Positions 1 to 7,520 of a stretch of 8,542 bases of DNA are shown piece after piece. Position numbers and translations under genes: made by a program. The DNA lies in assembly GCA_900770635.1 (NCBI GenBank), contig CAAGLB010000065.1, forward strand, positions 1-8,542. The letters are read 5' to 3'. The DNA comes from an uncultured Alistipes sp. (GTDB lineage: Bacteria > Bacteroidota > Bacteroidia > Bacteroidales > Rikenellaceae). The first letter of the stretch is position 1, and every line of letters starts with the position of its first letter. Under the pieces are notes generated by a model. It ran no database searches. It saw only the letters and a list, made by a program, of their open reading frames with translations, and was not told where the DNA came from.

Positions 1-485
1 ATGTCGATGCTCAACGCTACCGCTTGGGCGTAAACCATCACCTTATACCCGTAAACAAGCCTCGCTGCCCCTACCATTCCTACCATCGTGATGGACAGAT
101 GCGCACTGACGACAATGCGGGTCGCACGATAAGCTACGAGCCGAATAGCTATGGCGAATGGAAAGACCAACCGCACCTCAAAGAGCCACCTTTGTCGGTC
201 GCGGGCGAGGTATATAACTACGATGAACGCGAATACGACAACGACTACTACACTCAGCCGGGCAAACTGTGGCGACTGATGTCGGCAGATGACCAACGAG
301 TCACTTGCGAGAACACGGCCCGCGCAATGGGTGACGCGGAGATATTCATTAAGCAACGCCATATCCGCAACTGTCACCGTGCCGACCCCGCGTATGGTGA
401 GGGCGTAGCAAAGGCTTTGGGCCTATCACTCGCCGAAGCCCTCATAGCCGAAGACCCCGCCCATCCATCGTGGGACTGGAGATAA
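1..485 (+). CDS. Catalase, C-terminal part (5' end lies outside the window)
   Basis: This is the last 160 codons of a monofunctional haem catalase, which breaks hydrogen peroxide down to water and oxygen. The open frame runs in from the left edge (first complete codon at 3), so the TTG at 24 is internal and not a start. The first residues, VDAQRYRLGVNHHLIPVN, are the conserved stretch just after the haem-ligand tyrosine of the catalase signature. The first two bases of the window (AT) would be the end of that Tyr codon, but its first base is missing, so this is inferred. Further family landmarks are PRCPYHSYHRDGQM and GKLWRLM. The protein ends in DPAHPSWDWR and stops at TAA (483-485). The ending fits a small-subunit catalase without the extra C-terminal domain of large-subunit forms. 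The gene converges on the minus-strand genes and is followed at once by a terminator hairpin. Family assignment is firm; the gene symbol cannot be decided from this part. Confidence 0.95.
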   Translation, partial: VDAQRYRLGVNHHLIPVNKPRCPYHSYHRDGQMRTDDNAGRTISYEPNSYGEWKDQPHLKEPPLSVAGEVYNYDEREYDNDYYTQPGKLWRLMSADDQRVTCENTARAMGDAEIFIKQRHIRNCHRADPAYGEGVAKALGLSLAEALIAEDPAHPSWDWR

Positions 486-493
486 TACAAACG

Positions 494-543
494 CAATGGC
501 GACCGCTCAAATATGAGCTGTCGCCATTGGCTTGTATATTTTT
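494..543 (+). terminator. Intrinsic terminator of the catalase gene, possibly bidirectional
   Basis: A 10-bp perfect stem, CAATGGCGAC (494-503) with GTCGCCATTG (520-529), continues after one C/T mismatch into GCTCA/TGAGC (505-509 and 514-518) around an AATA loop. A TATATTTTT tract (535-543) follows, as expected for Rho-independent termination on the plus strand. It lies 8 bases after the catalase stop and 6 bases before the stop of the convergent lipoprotein gene. The same hairpin is present in the minus-strand transcript, but the sequence after it there (CGTTTGTATT) is a weaker U tract, so bidirectional action is only possible. Confidence 0.85.
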
Positions 544-549
544 CACTGA

Positions 550-1371
550 CTACAAGAGACTTCGCCCTAATATTGTGCGAAGATTATCGCCATTTGTAGT
601 TGTCTCGTCGAGCACGATATAATTGTCGTTGCATCCACTTACACGCCACTTGTGATTATACTCCCCGCTCAATGTTAATTGGTTGCTCTCGACATCGTAA
701 CTCCAATTAAAGTCATAGGTCATTGTCTCCATATCTGGCTCTGTGGGATTGACAGAATGCCATCCTGTGCCGTCGGCATTAAAATTATACTTCTCATACG
801 CAAGACCTTCGACGTAGTCGTAGCCTATAACTAGGTATGGCTCAATAATTTTAGACCAATCATCATTGTATTTTAGATATGAGTATCGCTCATATTCGCC
901 TTCAATGGTCTCGGCAAGAGTCTCGGCATCGAAATCCTTGCAACCTTCGAGAAGTTTATCGATAGCCTCATTCTCATAATACCACGAACCACGAGTGGTG
1001 ATGGTTACCTCATGGAAATAGGTTGAAACACCCTTATCGAAGCTGAATGCGTGATAGGTTATACACAGCAAAGCCTGACCCTCGTATCCCCCTGTTTCAA
1101 TATTAAATTTTAGGGTGCCCTCTCCTGGTGTTATCGATGCGGTCTCCCTGTGTAAAACAGTTGAGCTATTCTTGACCATTATTTCAAAATCAACATCGGT
1201 CGCAAATTGACACTCATAATAGAACGCAACATCATCTCCATTAAAGAATCTGTGAGTAAGATCTTCATATGAGAGTTTAATGATATTAGCTTCACGTTCT
1301 CTGTTTTTGTCGCATCCTACGAATGAAAGAATGCAACACATTGCCATAAGGCTGTAGATAAGTTTTTTCAT
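550..1371 (-). CDS. Predicted lipoprotein with a lipocalin-like C-terminal region, function unknown
   Basis: A 273-residue protein that starts with a lipoprotein signal peptide: MKK, a hydrophobic stretch (residues 4-18) and a lipobox FVGC with the lipidated cysteine at 20. Phe at -3 is slightly atypical. The mature part would be anchored in the membrane facing the periplasm or the cell surface. Residues about 28-128 look like beta strands, possibly an Ig-like domain. Residues about 155-260 contain IEGEY, YNFNADGTG, a strand pair YDFNWSYDVESNQLTLSG and NDNYIVLDE. This order resembles the lipocalin-like domains frequent in Bacteroidales lipoproteins. That is my reading of the pattern and no ligand can be named. 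The start at 1371 is supported by the signal peptide and by the leader TTACAACT directly before ATG. The gene begins 8 bases after the stop of the membrane-protein gene at 1380-1769, so the two are very likely co-transcribed. It stops with TAG, close to the shared terminator. Confidence 0.85.
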   Translation of the reverse strand: MKKLIYSLMAMCCILSFVGCDKNREREANIIKLSYEDLTHRFFNGDDVAFYYECQFATDVDFEIMVKNSSTVLHRETASITPGEGTLKFNIETGGYEGQALLCITYHAFSFDKGVSTYFHEVTITTRGSWYYENEAIDKLLEGCKDFDAETLAETIEGEYERYSYLKYNDDWSKIIEPYLVIGYDYVEGLAYEKYNFNADGTGWHSVNPTEPDMETMTYDFNWSYDVESNQLTLSGEYNHKWRVSGCNDNYIVLDETTTNGDNLRTILGRSLL

Positions 1372-1379
1372 AGTTGTAA

Positions 1380-1769
1380 TTAATATCTTTTCTCTCGAAG
1401 CTTACCTACCAAGTCGGGAAGGATGTATACGGCCAAGCACCACGAAACCTGACCCATAGCATACAGCAATACAAGTTTCGATGTTGCAACGGGCAATACG
1501 GTGTTATCGCCAATAAATGTATAGTACGACACTAATGGTGTGAAGGCACTTGCAATTAGCAGTATAGCCTCCGTAATGCGGAATCGCAAGGCAAGGCCAA
1601 ATTGTTTCCAACATAGGGCTATAACCAATATGTTAAGAGCCAACATTGCTGCCACAATATAGGCGGTTATGCGCAACAGCTCTGCATCGAGACCGATATT
1701 AGCGATAATCAATGTGCATAATGCCACAGCTACAACTTGATAGATTGAGATTAGTAAGTTCTGTTTCAT
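1380..1769 (-). CDS. Small integral membrane protein with four predicted helices, function unknown
   Basis: A 129-residue hydrophobic protein with likely transmembrane helices at about residues 5-25, 32-54, 66-85 and 95-118, ending in a basic tail (KLREKRY). It has no cleavable signal peptide. Positive charges cluster after helix 2 (WK, RFR) and at the C-terminus, which favours both ends in the cytoplasm. I do not recognise a family. The start at 1769 has the same ACAACT-ATG context as the two lipoprotein genes and lies about 70 bases downstream of a good Bacteroidetes promoter with a G7 spacer. It is the first gene of a two-gene unit with the lipoprotein at 550-1371. A role linked to that lipoprotein is inferred from position only. 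Confidence 0.8.
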   Translation of the reverse strand: MKQNLLISIYQVVAVALCTLIIANIGLDAELLRITAYIVAAMLALNILVIALCWKQFGLALRFRITEAILLIASAFTPLVSYYTFIGDNTVLPVATSKLVLLYAMGQVSWCLAVYILPDLVGKLREKRY

Positions 1770-1838
1770 AGTTGTTATAGTTAAATAGTGTTAAATGGTC
1801 TTTATGTTGATTTTAAGCCACTCCATTGTTTTGCTATG

Positions 1839-1867
1839 CAAATTTACCCCCCCATCAAATTTCCAAA
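1839..1867 (-). promoter_or_regulatory. Bacteroidetes-type promoter with a G7 spacer tract
   Basis: On the minus strand TTTG (1867-1864, -33 box) is followed after 17 bases by TAAATTTG (1846-1839), a match to the TAnnTTTG -7 box. The spacer is GAAATTTGAT plus seven G. The -7 box lies about 70 bases before the ATG at 1769, giving a leader of roughly 60 nt. It is nearly identical to the promoter at 2446-2476 except for G-tract length. The 17-base spacing is short relative to the roughly 19-21 I expect for this class, so it may be the weaker state. Confidence 0.65.
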
Positions 1868-1946
1868 CTTTTTGTTAAGAAATTGATGGTAGAGGGTGAG
1901 ATTTTTGCATATTGCATTAGTATGCGTGATAATGGCGTTATCCTCG

Positions 1947-2375
1947 TTATGGGCGGATGCGTAGTATCATCTCGCGGTGATGCTCCGCATTAACCTCGTT
2001 TCCAAAGCCTACATAAAGATATGCGCAGACCTCAGAGGTAATCTCCTCGGCGTTGATATACATATCGTAGTATAGGGTGCCATCTTCGGCGACCTCCCAC
2101 TTTTGGAGCACGGGAATTGCTACATATCGCTCAATGTTCGGAGTCGACTTCTGAGCATCATACATAAGAAGTACATAGCCATATCTATCGTCACTTGGCT
2201 CCTCGGTGTAGTACATCTCTATGCGCACTGTCTCGGTGTCGGGAGTTAGCTCGACAATCTGTTCGCTCTGCTTGAAGGCGAGTTGGCCATCATCAACGAT
2301 GAAATCATCTGGATTCTTCTCTTCGCACGCCACAAAGGCCATCGCTGCCATAAGGCAAAAAATAAGCTTTTTCAT
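1947..2375 (-). CDS. Small predicted lipoprotein, function unknown
   Basis: A 142-residue protein with a classic lipoprotein signal: MKKLI, a hydrophobic core and lipobox AFVAC with the lipidated cysteine at 17. The mature part (about 125 residues) is acidic at its start (EEKNPDDFIVDDG) and then shows alternating strand-like segments (TVRIEMYY, YGYVLLMY, LYYDMYI, CAYLYVGF). It is probably a compact beta domain. I recognise no catalytic motif or named family. The start at 2375 is set by the signal peptide and by the AACAACT leader before ATG. The first ~35 bases, and the leader in front of them, are very similar to the start of the lipoprotein gene at 1371, although the mature proteins differ. 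It has its own promoter at 2446-2476, downstream of the permease stop at 2511. No clear terminator follows it. Confidence 0.85.
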   Translation of the reverse strand: MKKLIFCLMAAMAFVACEEKNPDDFIVDDGQLAFKQSEQIVELTPDTETVRIEMYYTEEPSDDRYGYVLLMYDAQKSTPNIERYVAIPVLQKWEVAEDGTLYYDMYINAEEITSEVCAYLYVGFGNEVNAEHHREMILRIRP

Positions 2376-2445
2376 AGTTGTTAATTTTTTAAAGTTGTTT
2401 ATATGCTGTTTTTAGCGGTTTTAAGACCATTTAATTTTCTGCCTA

Positions 2446-2476
2446 CAAATTTACCCCCCCCCACGAATTTTCCAAA
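2446..2476 (-). promoter_or_regulatory. Bacteroidetes-type promoter with a G9 spacer tract
   Basis: On the minus strand TTTG (2476-2473) is followed after 19 bases by TAAATTTG (2453-2446), an exact TAnnTTTG match. The spacer is GAAAATTCGT plus nine G. The -7 box ends about 70 bases before the ATG at 2375, so the leader would be roughly 65 nt. A 19-base spacing is close to the expected optimum for this promoter class. It lies between the permease stop (2511) and the lipoprotein start, so the lipoprotein need not depend on the ABC operon. Confidence 0.7.
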
Positions 2477-2510
2477 TTTTCAGACGGAAAAGTCGCAGGG
2501 AGGCGTGTAT

Positions 2511-4898
2511 TTAGTTACTCTTCACCACATCGGCTGGGTTTTCGGTTGCTGTTTTCCACGAGCGGATAGTAACGATGCCTACGGTTAGTAATGCCAATAT
2601 AAGAATTGCCAAGACAAAGACCCACCAATCAAGAGAGATGCGATAGGCAAAGTTGGACAACCATCTGTTAATAGTGTAATAACTGAGCGGAACGGCTACA
2701 ACAGCACATACTGCAACAATCTTCAGGAATTGCAGATTGAACATCAGTAGTATCTCCGTAACCGTTGCACCATTCACTCTTCGGATACCAATCTCCTTGC
2801 GGCGATATTGCGCATCGAAAAGTACCAAGCCAAAGACTCCCATTAGTGAAATGACGATAGAGATAAGGGCAAATAGCGTGATGAGGGTTGTGAGTTTTTG
2901 CTCACTTTGGTAGAGTCGCTCAATATCCTCATCCATTGTGCGCACTGTGTATGTATCTGCGGAGATGGCAGGATTAAACTCTGCCAATGTTGTACGAATG
3001 TAGTTACGCGCTTCAGCGGATGGAGTTCCCTTTGCCATACGAACATAGAGGTACGAAGGGGTAACTTCATCATCAATGACAAAGCACATAGTAGGCGTGG
3101 TAAATTGTAACGAACGAGAGTGCCAATCTTTGCAAAAGCCCACCAATGATGTCAAACTTCCTGCATAGCTACTTGCCCGATCGAGTTGCAAGTCAATAGC
3201 CTTTCGCCCCGTTTCATTCATAATCATCGCATCGGTATCCGATGATGATAAGTTGCGACCTTCAGTTAGCTCAATGCCCATAAAATCAAGAAAATTCCAA
3301 TAGACATAGAGGGCTGAAATGGTTACAAAGCGACCATCAGGCATATTCACACCCCAGCCACCGTGCATCGGAGCCACCATCGGAGCGTCGGCGGCTGTTA
3401 CATCATCGACTATAGGATTTTGTTTAAGTTTATCGAAGAGGGCCTCCAGTTTATCGCAAGTAGGTACAGTATAGTCGTCGTCCACCGCAACAGTATAAAC
3501 CAACTCTCTGTTAAAGCCCATATCGTAGTTCATCATAAAGCGTTGCTGGCGCTCCATAAAGATGACTGCAATAATCAAGGACAACGAAATCACATATTGT
3601 GCACAGACTAACACATAGCGCAAAATTCGACCTTGGCGTGTAGCGTGGAACGAGCCGCCCAACACAAAGGCAGGTGAGAATTTTGTGATATACCATGCCG
3701 GATATAGCGATACGATTAGACCAAGAGTTAGGGCAATGCCTACCAACGATAAAGCAACGCTCCAATTATCCTCTATCGCAATCGAGGTGGATATATATTC
3801 GGTGAGTGGCGTATCGCCAGCCAACACAACGATAACAGCAGCTCCGAACAGTGAAATAAGAATCAAGCCTATGGTTTCAAACAAAAAGTTGAGGCGCAGT
3901 TGTGTAGTCGGTGCTCCAAAAATTTTGAGCGTGTTGACGGCACGAATACGCACAGGGATAAGTGCGAAGAAGAAATTGACAAAATTGATAAACGAGATTC
4001 CCAAAATCAGCACTGCAATTGCGATGAGTGTCAGTGTTGTGGTTTTATTACCCTGGGCAGTGTAAGCACCCTCGCACTCGGTGGCAAAATAGAGTCTGCT
4101 GTATGGATTTAGGCGTGGCGCAAGCAACTTCATTTGCTCCTCTACTTCACTTTCCGATGCACCTTCCTCCTTCATTGAATCACGAAGCCACTTATCCAGC
4201 TTTGCCGTAACAGCAATAGGATCTGCACCCTCTGCGAGCTTTACATAGCAGGGGTACGACCACGATGACTCCTCTTGCTGATAGTTAATCTCGGGAAATC
4301 CTGCAAAGCAGTCAATCTCTGCCAAGTCGCCCGGACCTGGTTGATCACGATAGATGCCGATAATAGGGAATGCCACATTTCGCTCATCTGCACCTTGTCC
4401 GATATGGAGTCTGTCTCCGACCTTAAGATTGTAGCGTCGAGCACAGCTCTCTGCCATTACAAGGTCATGTACTCCGATATTCTCCGCTGACCCCTCTATA
4501 AATTCAAATGAGAATAGTTGTAACGCTTTCTCGTCGGTGCGTGATATTGCCAGCTCAAAATTGTCGATTTGCAAATTACGCTTTATAGAGAAGTATTGTC
4601 TGCCAATTATTTGTGTGAAGATATTGGCGCATTGTTCCACCTCCGGACACGCTTCGCACATGGCTTGCGGCAGCAGACGGTTCCATGTCATGGCATAATT
4701 ACCTTCAGTTGTCCAACTTGGATATTCCAACCGGTAGATGCGCTCAACATCGGGTATAGACTGATTATAGCGCAGGTCGTAATGGACCTGCACTAATATC
4801 AGATATGCTGCAGCAAAGGCTATCGCCATACCCACTATGTTGAGTAGCGATGATGCCGTATATCGGCGTAGTAGTGTTATAAAGTTTCTCCAGAACAT
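2511..4898 (-). CDS. ABC transporter permease, duplicated FtsX/MacB type (second of the tandem pair)
   Basis: A 795-residue inner-membrane permease. Predicted helices lie near residues 17-38, 287-313, 338-360, 380-404, 427-447, 670-693, 724-742 and 757-777. They enclose two large periplasmic domains (about 39-286 and 448-669). This is the eight-helix layout with two MacB_PCD/FtsX units that is typical of Bacteroidetes. Cytoplasmic coupling segments are visible as VRIRAVNTLKIFGAP (316-330) and YRRKEIGIRRVNGAT (698-712); the second fits the FtsX consensus well. The tail is WKTATENPADVVKSN. The gene starts 6 bases after the stop of the paralogue at 4905-7331, so the two are translated from one transcript. 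With the ATPase at 7521-8201 it should form a MacB/LolCDE-like exporter or mechanotransducer. Substrate is unknown: lipoproteins, peptides or antibiotics are all known for the family. The family call is firm. Confidence 0.93.
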   Translation of the reverse strand: MFWRNFITLLRRYTASSLLNIVGMAIAFAAAYLILVQVHYDLRYNQSIPDVERIYRLEYPSWTTEGNYAMTWNRLLPQAMCEACPEVEQCANIFTQIIGRQYFSIKRNLQIDNFELAISRTDEKALQLFSFEFIEGSAENIGVHDLVMAESCARRYNLKVGDRLHIGQGADERNVAFPIIGIYRDQPGPGDLAEIDCFAGFPEINYQQEESSWSYPCYVKLAEGADPIAVTAKLDKWLRDSMKEEGASESEVEEQMKLLAPRLNPYSRLYFATECEGAYTAQGNKTTTLTLIAIAVLILGISFINFVNFFFALIPVRIRAVNTLKIFGAPTTQLRLNFLFETIGLILISLFGAAVIVVLAGDTPLTEYISTSIAIEDNWSVALSLVGIALTLGLIVSLYPAWYITKFSPAFVLGGSFHATRQGRILRYVLVCAQYVISLSLIIAVIFMERQQRFMMNYDMGFNRELVYTVAVDDDYTVPTCDKLEALFDKLKQNPIVDDVTAADAPMVAPMHGGWGVNMPDGRFVTISALYVYWNFLDFMGIELTEGRNLSSSDTDAMIMNETGRKAIDLQLDRASSYAGSLTSLVGFCKDWHSRSLQFTTPTMCFVIDDEVTPSYLYVRMAKGTPSAEARNYIRTTLAEFNPAISADTYTVRTMDEDIERLYQSEQKLTTLITLFALISIVISLMGVFGLVLFDAQYRRKEIGIRRVNGATVTEILLMFNLQFLKIVAVCAVVAVPLSYYTINRWLSNFAYRISLDWWVFVLAILILALLTVGIVTIRSWKTATENPADVVKSN

Positions 4899-4904
4899 AG
4901 GCTT

Positions 4905-7331
4905 TTAGTTTGATTTCACCACATCAGCGGGATTCTCTGTTGCGGCTTTCCACGAGCGGAGGGTTACAAGACCGACGGTTACGGCGAGGACAATCAGAAG
5001 GGCGGCGATATAGAGCCACCAAGGCTGTGCGATGCGGTTGGCGAACGACTCCAACCAGCGTGAGGTGATATACCACGCCACGGGTGCTGCCACCACGAAA
5101 CAGCCAAGCACAATCCAGACATAACGCAAGTTGAGCATACCAATCATCTGGGCGGTTGTTGCACCATAGACCTTGCGAACAGCAATTTCCGAGCGGCGGT
5201 GCTGCGTCTCGAACATCACGATACCGAATACTCCCATCAGTGCGATAACGATAGCCAGCACAGCGAACATACCGACAAGAATCATCACCTTCTTTGTCTC
5301 ACGATACTGCCACTCAATCCAGGTATCAAGTGTGTACAATCCTGGTGCTTCAGATGTAGGAGCAAGCTCCTTTGACAGCTCCGCAATATACTTATTAAAG
5401 GCAGCGATGTCTGCTCCTGCACGCAGTCGCACATAGAAGTTATTATGCCCGTCATTTGTATTGCGACATACCAATGCGTGGTACTGGTTAGGGTTGCCAA
5501 CAGAGCCAAACTGCACATCATTTATTAAACCTACTACCTTGCTATCGTAGACTTCCTCATCAATGCCCCAACCGATATCTTCCGCTACACTTGCAAATAG
5601 AATAGCCTCACGACGCTCGCCAGATGAAGTGGTGAAATTCTTGCCATCAACGACTTTTAGACCGAAGAAATCAAGGAAATTATGGCGCACAAAGTTGACA
5701 TATAGCGTAGCCTCCTTGCCCTCTTTCTCAATGCGTGTGGACTGACCTACGCCAAAGATGTTGAAATATGATGATGTGGCGTCTATGACATCGGGGTGTT
5801 GCATAACTCGCTCTACGACGGTTTCGGTGTGGTTATAGAGGTCATTGCTACCAAAGTTCACGATATTCTCCTTCTCAAATCCGAGGTCGTACTGTACCAT
5901 ATAGCGATACTGGAGGAAGAATACCGATGTTACGATGATAAGAATCATCGCTACCGAGAACTGCACACCCACCATCACAGAGCGCAATCTACGACCAGTT
6001 GCCGACTGTGCAAAGCCACCCTTAACGCCCAACGAAGCATTGAAACGGGTGATGTAGAAAGCAGGATATAGCGCAGCAACAAGGGCAAGCAAAATCATTA
6101 GTCCTACCATCGTAACGATAACGGGGATATTGTCACCAAGAGCCAACGAGCAAGTTACATAGTTAGTGATAAAGCTATCCTGAACAACTATCATCAGATA
6201 GAATGTGAGAGCCATTGAGATAAGCACCAAGCCAATAGCCTCAAACAAGAAGTTCCAGCGCAGTGTGCCCTGACTTGCGCCGAAGACCTTGCAGATATTC
6301 ACCGCACGCATACGCACAGGTACAAGGGCAAAGAAGAAGTTTACAAAGTTGATAAAGGCGATGATGACAATTACCAGAGCGATAGCCGTGAGAATGATAG
6401 GAGCAGAGATTTTGCCGTTCTCGAATGTTGCGCCAAAAGCATCGTGGAAGTTGCCGTGGTAGTACATATCGTCGATGCGCACAAGGCGTGTGGCGAGGAT
6501 ATGCACGCCATTCTCAATCTCCTCCTTCACATAGGCCTCATCCTCGGGATCTTCGGCAATCCACTCCTCGACCATTCCCAAGAACCACTGAGCATAGCTA
6601 TCCTTGAAGTTCTTGATAAAATTCTCGGGGTCGACATCCTCACGCAGACGAACGAAAGTGCAGTAGTTCCAGTTGTTGTTCGCAGTAGTATATACACCCT
6701 CATCCCCCTTGATAATCTTCCAACTACCGAAGAGCGTATTCTTGGGCATATCCTCATATATCGCAACTATGGTAAGCTCATTCGTGGGCTTGCCGTCATT
6801 AAACCAATATCCGCCCTCGTGGTAGATATTATCGCCAATTCCCACGCCCATAAGTTCTGCTACTGACTCCGCCATTATCACTGTATTAGGCTCTTTGAGG
6901 CGTGAGAAGTCGCCTGCAATGCACTTAAAACCAGCCATGTCTGGGGTGTTTGGTGTAGCTTGTTTTATCTCCTCGGTATACTTGTCGTAATCCAAATCGT
7001 TACGCTTGACCCATATACGGATAGGAAGCTGACTGGGGCTGATTGAGAATGCCTCCTCCACCTCGGGTGTCTTGGCTACGGCATCGTATGCCGCCATACC
7101 CGGAGAGTTTGTACTCCATTGTATATCGTTAGGGTCGTTGCCAAAGTTTGGCGAAATGATGTAGGTGCGCTCAGCATCCTTTATCGCACTGTTGAATGTT
7201 AGCGTGTACCACACCTGCGATGCGATAATGTAGAATGCCACGAAGGCAAGGGTCAAACCGAGCACATTAAGCAATGAAGCGACCTTGTAACGCTTGAGCG
7301 TCATCAAGAAATTTTTAAATGCAATTTTCAT
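4905..7331 (-). CDS. ABC transporter permease, duplicated FtsX/MacB type (first of the tandem pair)
   Basis: An 808-residue paralogue of the downstream permease. Predicted helices lie near residues 18-40, 310-337, 362-385, 402-427, 450-473, 680-706, 733-755 and 771-792. The two periplasmic domains span about 41-309 and 474-679. FINFVNFFFAL in helix 2 is identical to the partner. The coupling segments are VRMRAVNICKVFGAS (339-353) and HRRSEIAVRKVYGAT (711-725). The C-terminal tail WKAATENPADVVKSN differs from the partner's at one residue, whereas the periplasmic domains are much more different. Conserved membrane parts with divergent periplasmic parts would suit a heteromeric permease, which is inference. 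The start at 7331 is preceded by an A-rich leader (AACTCAAACAAT) and no Shine-Dalgarno. A 189-base gap containing an inverted-repeat element separates it from the ATPase gene. I see no promoter there, so read-through from the ATPase is likely. Confidence 0.93.
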   Translation of the reverse strand: MKIAFKNFLMTLKRYKVASLLNVLGLTLAFVAFYIIASQVWYTLTFNSAIKDAERTYIISPNFGNDPNDIQWSTNSPGMAAYDAVAKTPEVEEAFSISPSQLPIRIWVKRNDLDYDKYTEEIKQATPNTPDMAGFKCIAGDFSRLKEPNTVIMAESVAELMGVGIGDNIYHEGGYWFNDGKPTNELTIVAIYEDMPKNTLFGSWKIIKGDEGVYTTANNNWNYCTFVRLREDVDPENFIKNFKDSYAQWFLGMVEEWIAEDPEDEAYVKEEIENGVHILATRLVRIDDMYYHGNFHDAFGATFENGKISAPIILTAIALVIVIIAFINFVNFFFALVPVRMRAVNICKVFGASQGTLRWNFLFEAIGLVLISMALTFYLMIVVQDSFITNYVTCSLALGDNIPVIVTMVGLMILLALVAALYPAFYITRFNASLGVKGGFAQSATGRRLRSVMVGVQFSVAMILIIVTSVFFLQYRYMVQYDLGFEKENIVNFGSNDLYNHTETVVERVMQHPDVIDATSSYFNIFGVGQSTRIEKEGKEATLYVNFVRHNFLDFFGLKVVDGKNFTTSSGERREAILFASVAEDIGWGIDEEVYDSKVVGLINDVQFGSVGNPNQYHALVCRNTNDGHNNFYVRLRAGADIAAFNKYIAELSKELAPTSEAPGLYTLDTWIEWQYRETKKVMILVGMFAVLAIVIALMGVFGIVMFETQHRRSEIAVRKVYGATTAQMIGMLNLRYVWIVLGCFVVAAPVAWYITSRWLESFANRIAQPWWLYIAALLIVLAVTVGLVTLRSWKAATENPADVVKSN

Positions 7332-7421
7332 ATTGTTTGAGTTTTATTTGTTTTTGTCTTAGTGATGTGGGAGGCGGTCAAGCCAACCCACACCTGAAAT
7401 GCTTATGGTTAGGTTATTGTT

Positions 7422-7513
7422 TGTCATCCTGAACGAAGTGAAGGATCTCAAGGTCTATACAGCGGTTGAAGGTCTTACTTGCTGGGAGATCTTTCGCTAC
7501 GCTCAAGATGACA
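7422..7513. repeat. Imperfect inverted-repeat element inside the ABC operon
   Basis: The two 28-nt arms (7422-7449 and 7486-7513) match at 23 of 28 positions when one is reverse-complemented. The left arm starts TGTCATCCTGAACGAAG and ends AAGGATCTC; the right arm starts GAGATC and ends GATGACA. The 36-base centre is unrelated to the arms. From memory this resembles a dispersed intergenic repeat (GTCATCCTGAGCGAAG...AAGGATCT) seen in many bacterial genomes; I could not search for copies here. It begins 7 bases after the ATPase stop codon (minus-strand direction). It would form a long stem-loop in the mRNA between the ATPase and permease genes. There is no U tract, so it is not a typical terminator. 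Confidence 0.8.
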
Positions 7514-7520
7514 TTATTCA

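Noticed and set aside
24..485. Open frame beginning with TTG at 24 as a full gene
   Set aside because: The frame is open back to the left edge and the upstream residues (VDAQRYR) match catalase, so this is an internal codon of a truncated gene.
1902..1942. Possible terminator after the small lipoprotein gene (GATAA/TTATC and GCATA/TATGC stems)
   Set aside because: The stems are only 5 bp and no U tract follows in the minus-strand transcript.
2403..2588. Plus-strand open frame over the G9 promoter region
   Set aside because: Its C-run reads as prolines and it overlaps the promoter and the antisense of the permease end; nothing supports expression.
6444..6866. Plus-strand open frame of 140 residues inside the permease gene
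   Set aside because: It is an antisense shadow of a clearly coding permease with no recognisable domain.
7366..7392. Small stem-loop TGTGGG/CCCACA with inner GGC/GCC ahead of the permease start
   Set aside because: Short, without a U tract or a known riboswitch pattern; it could occur by chance and no function can be supported.
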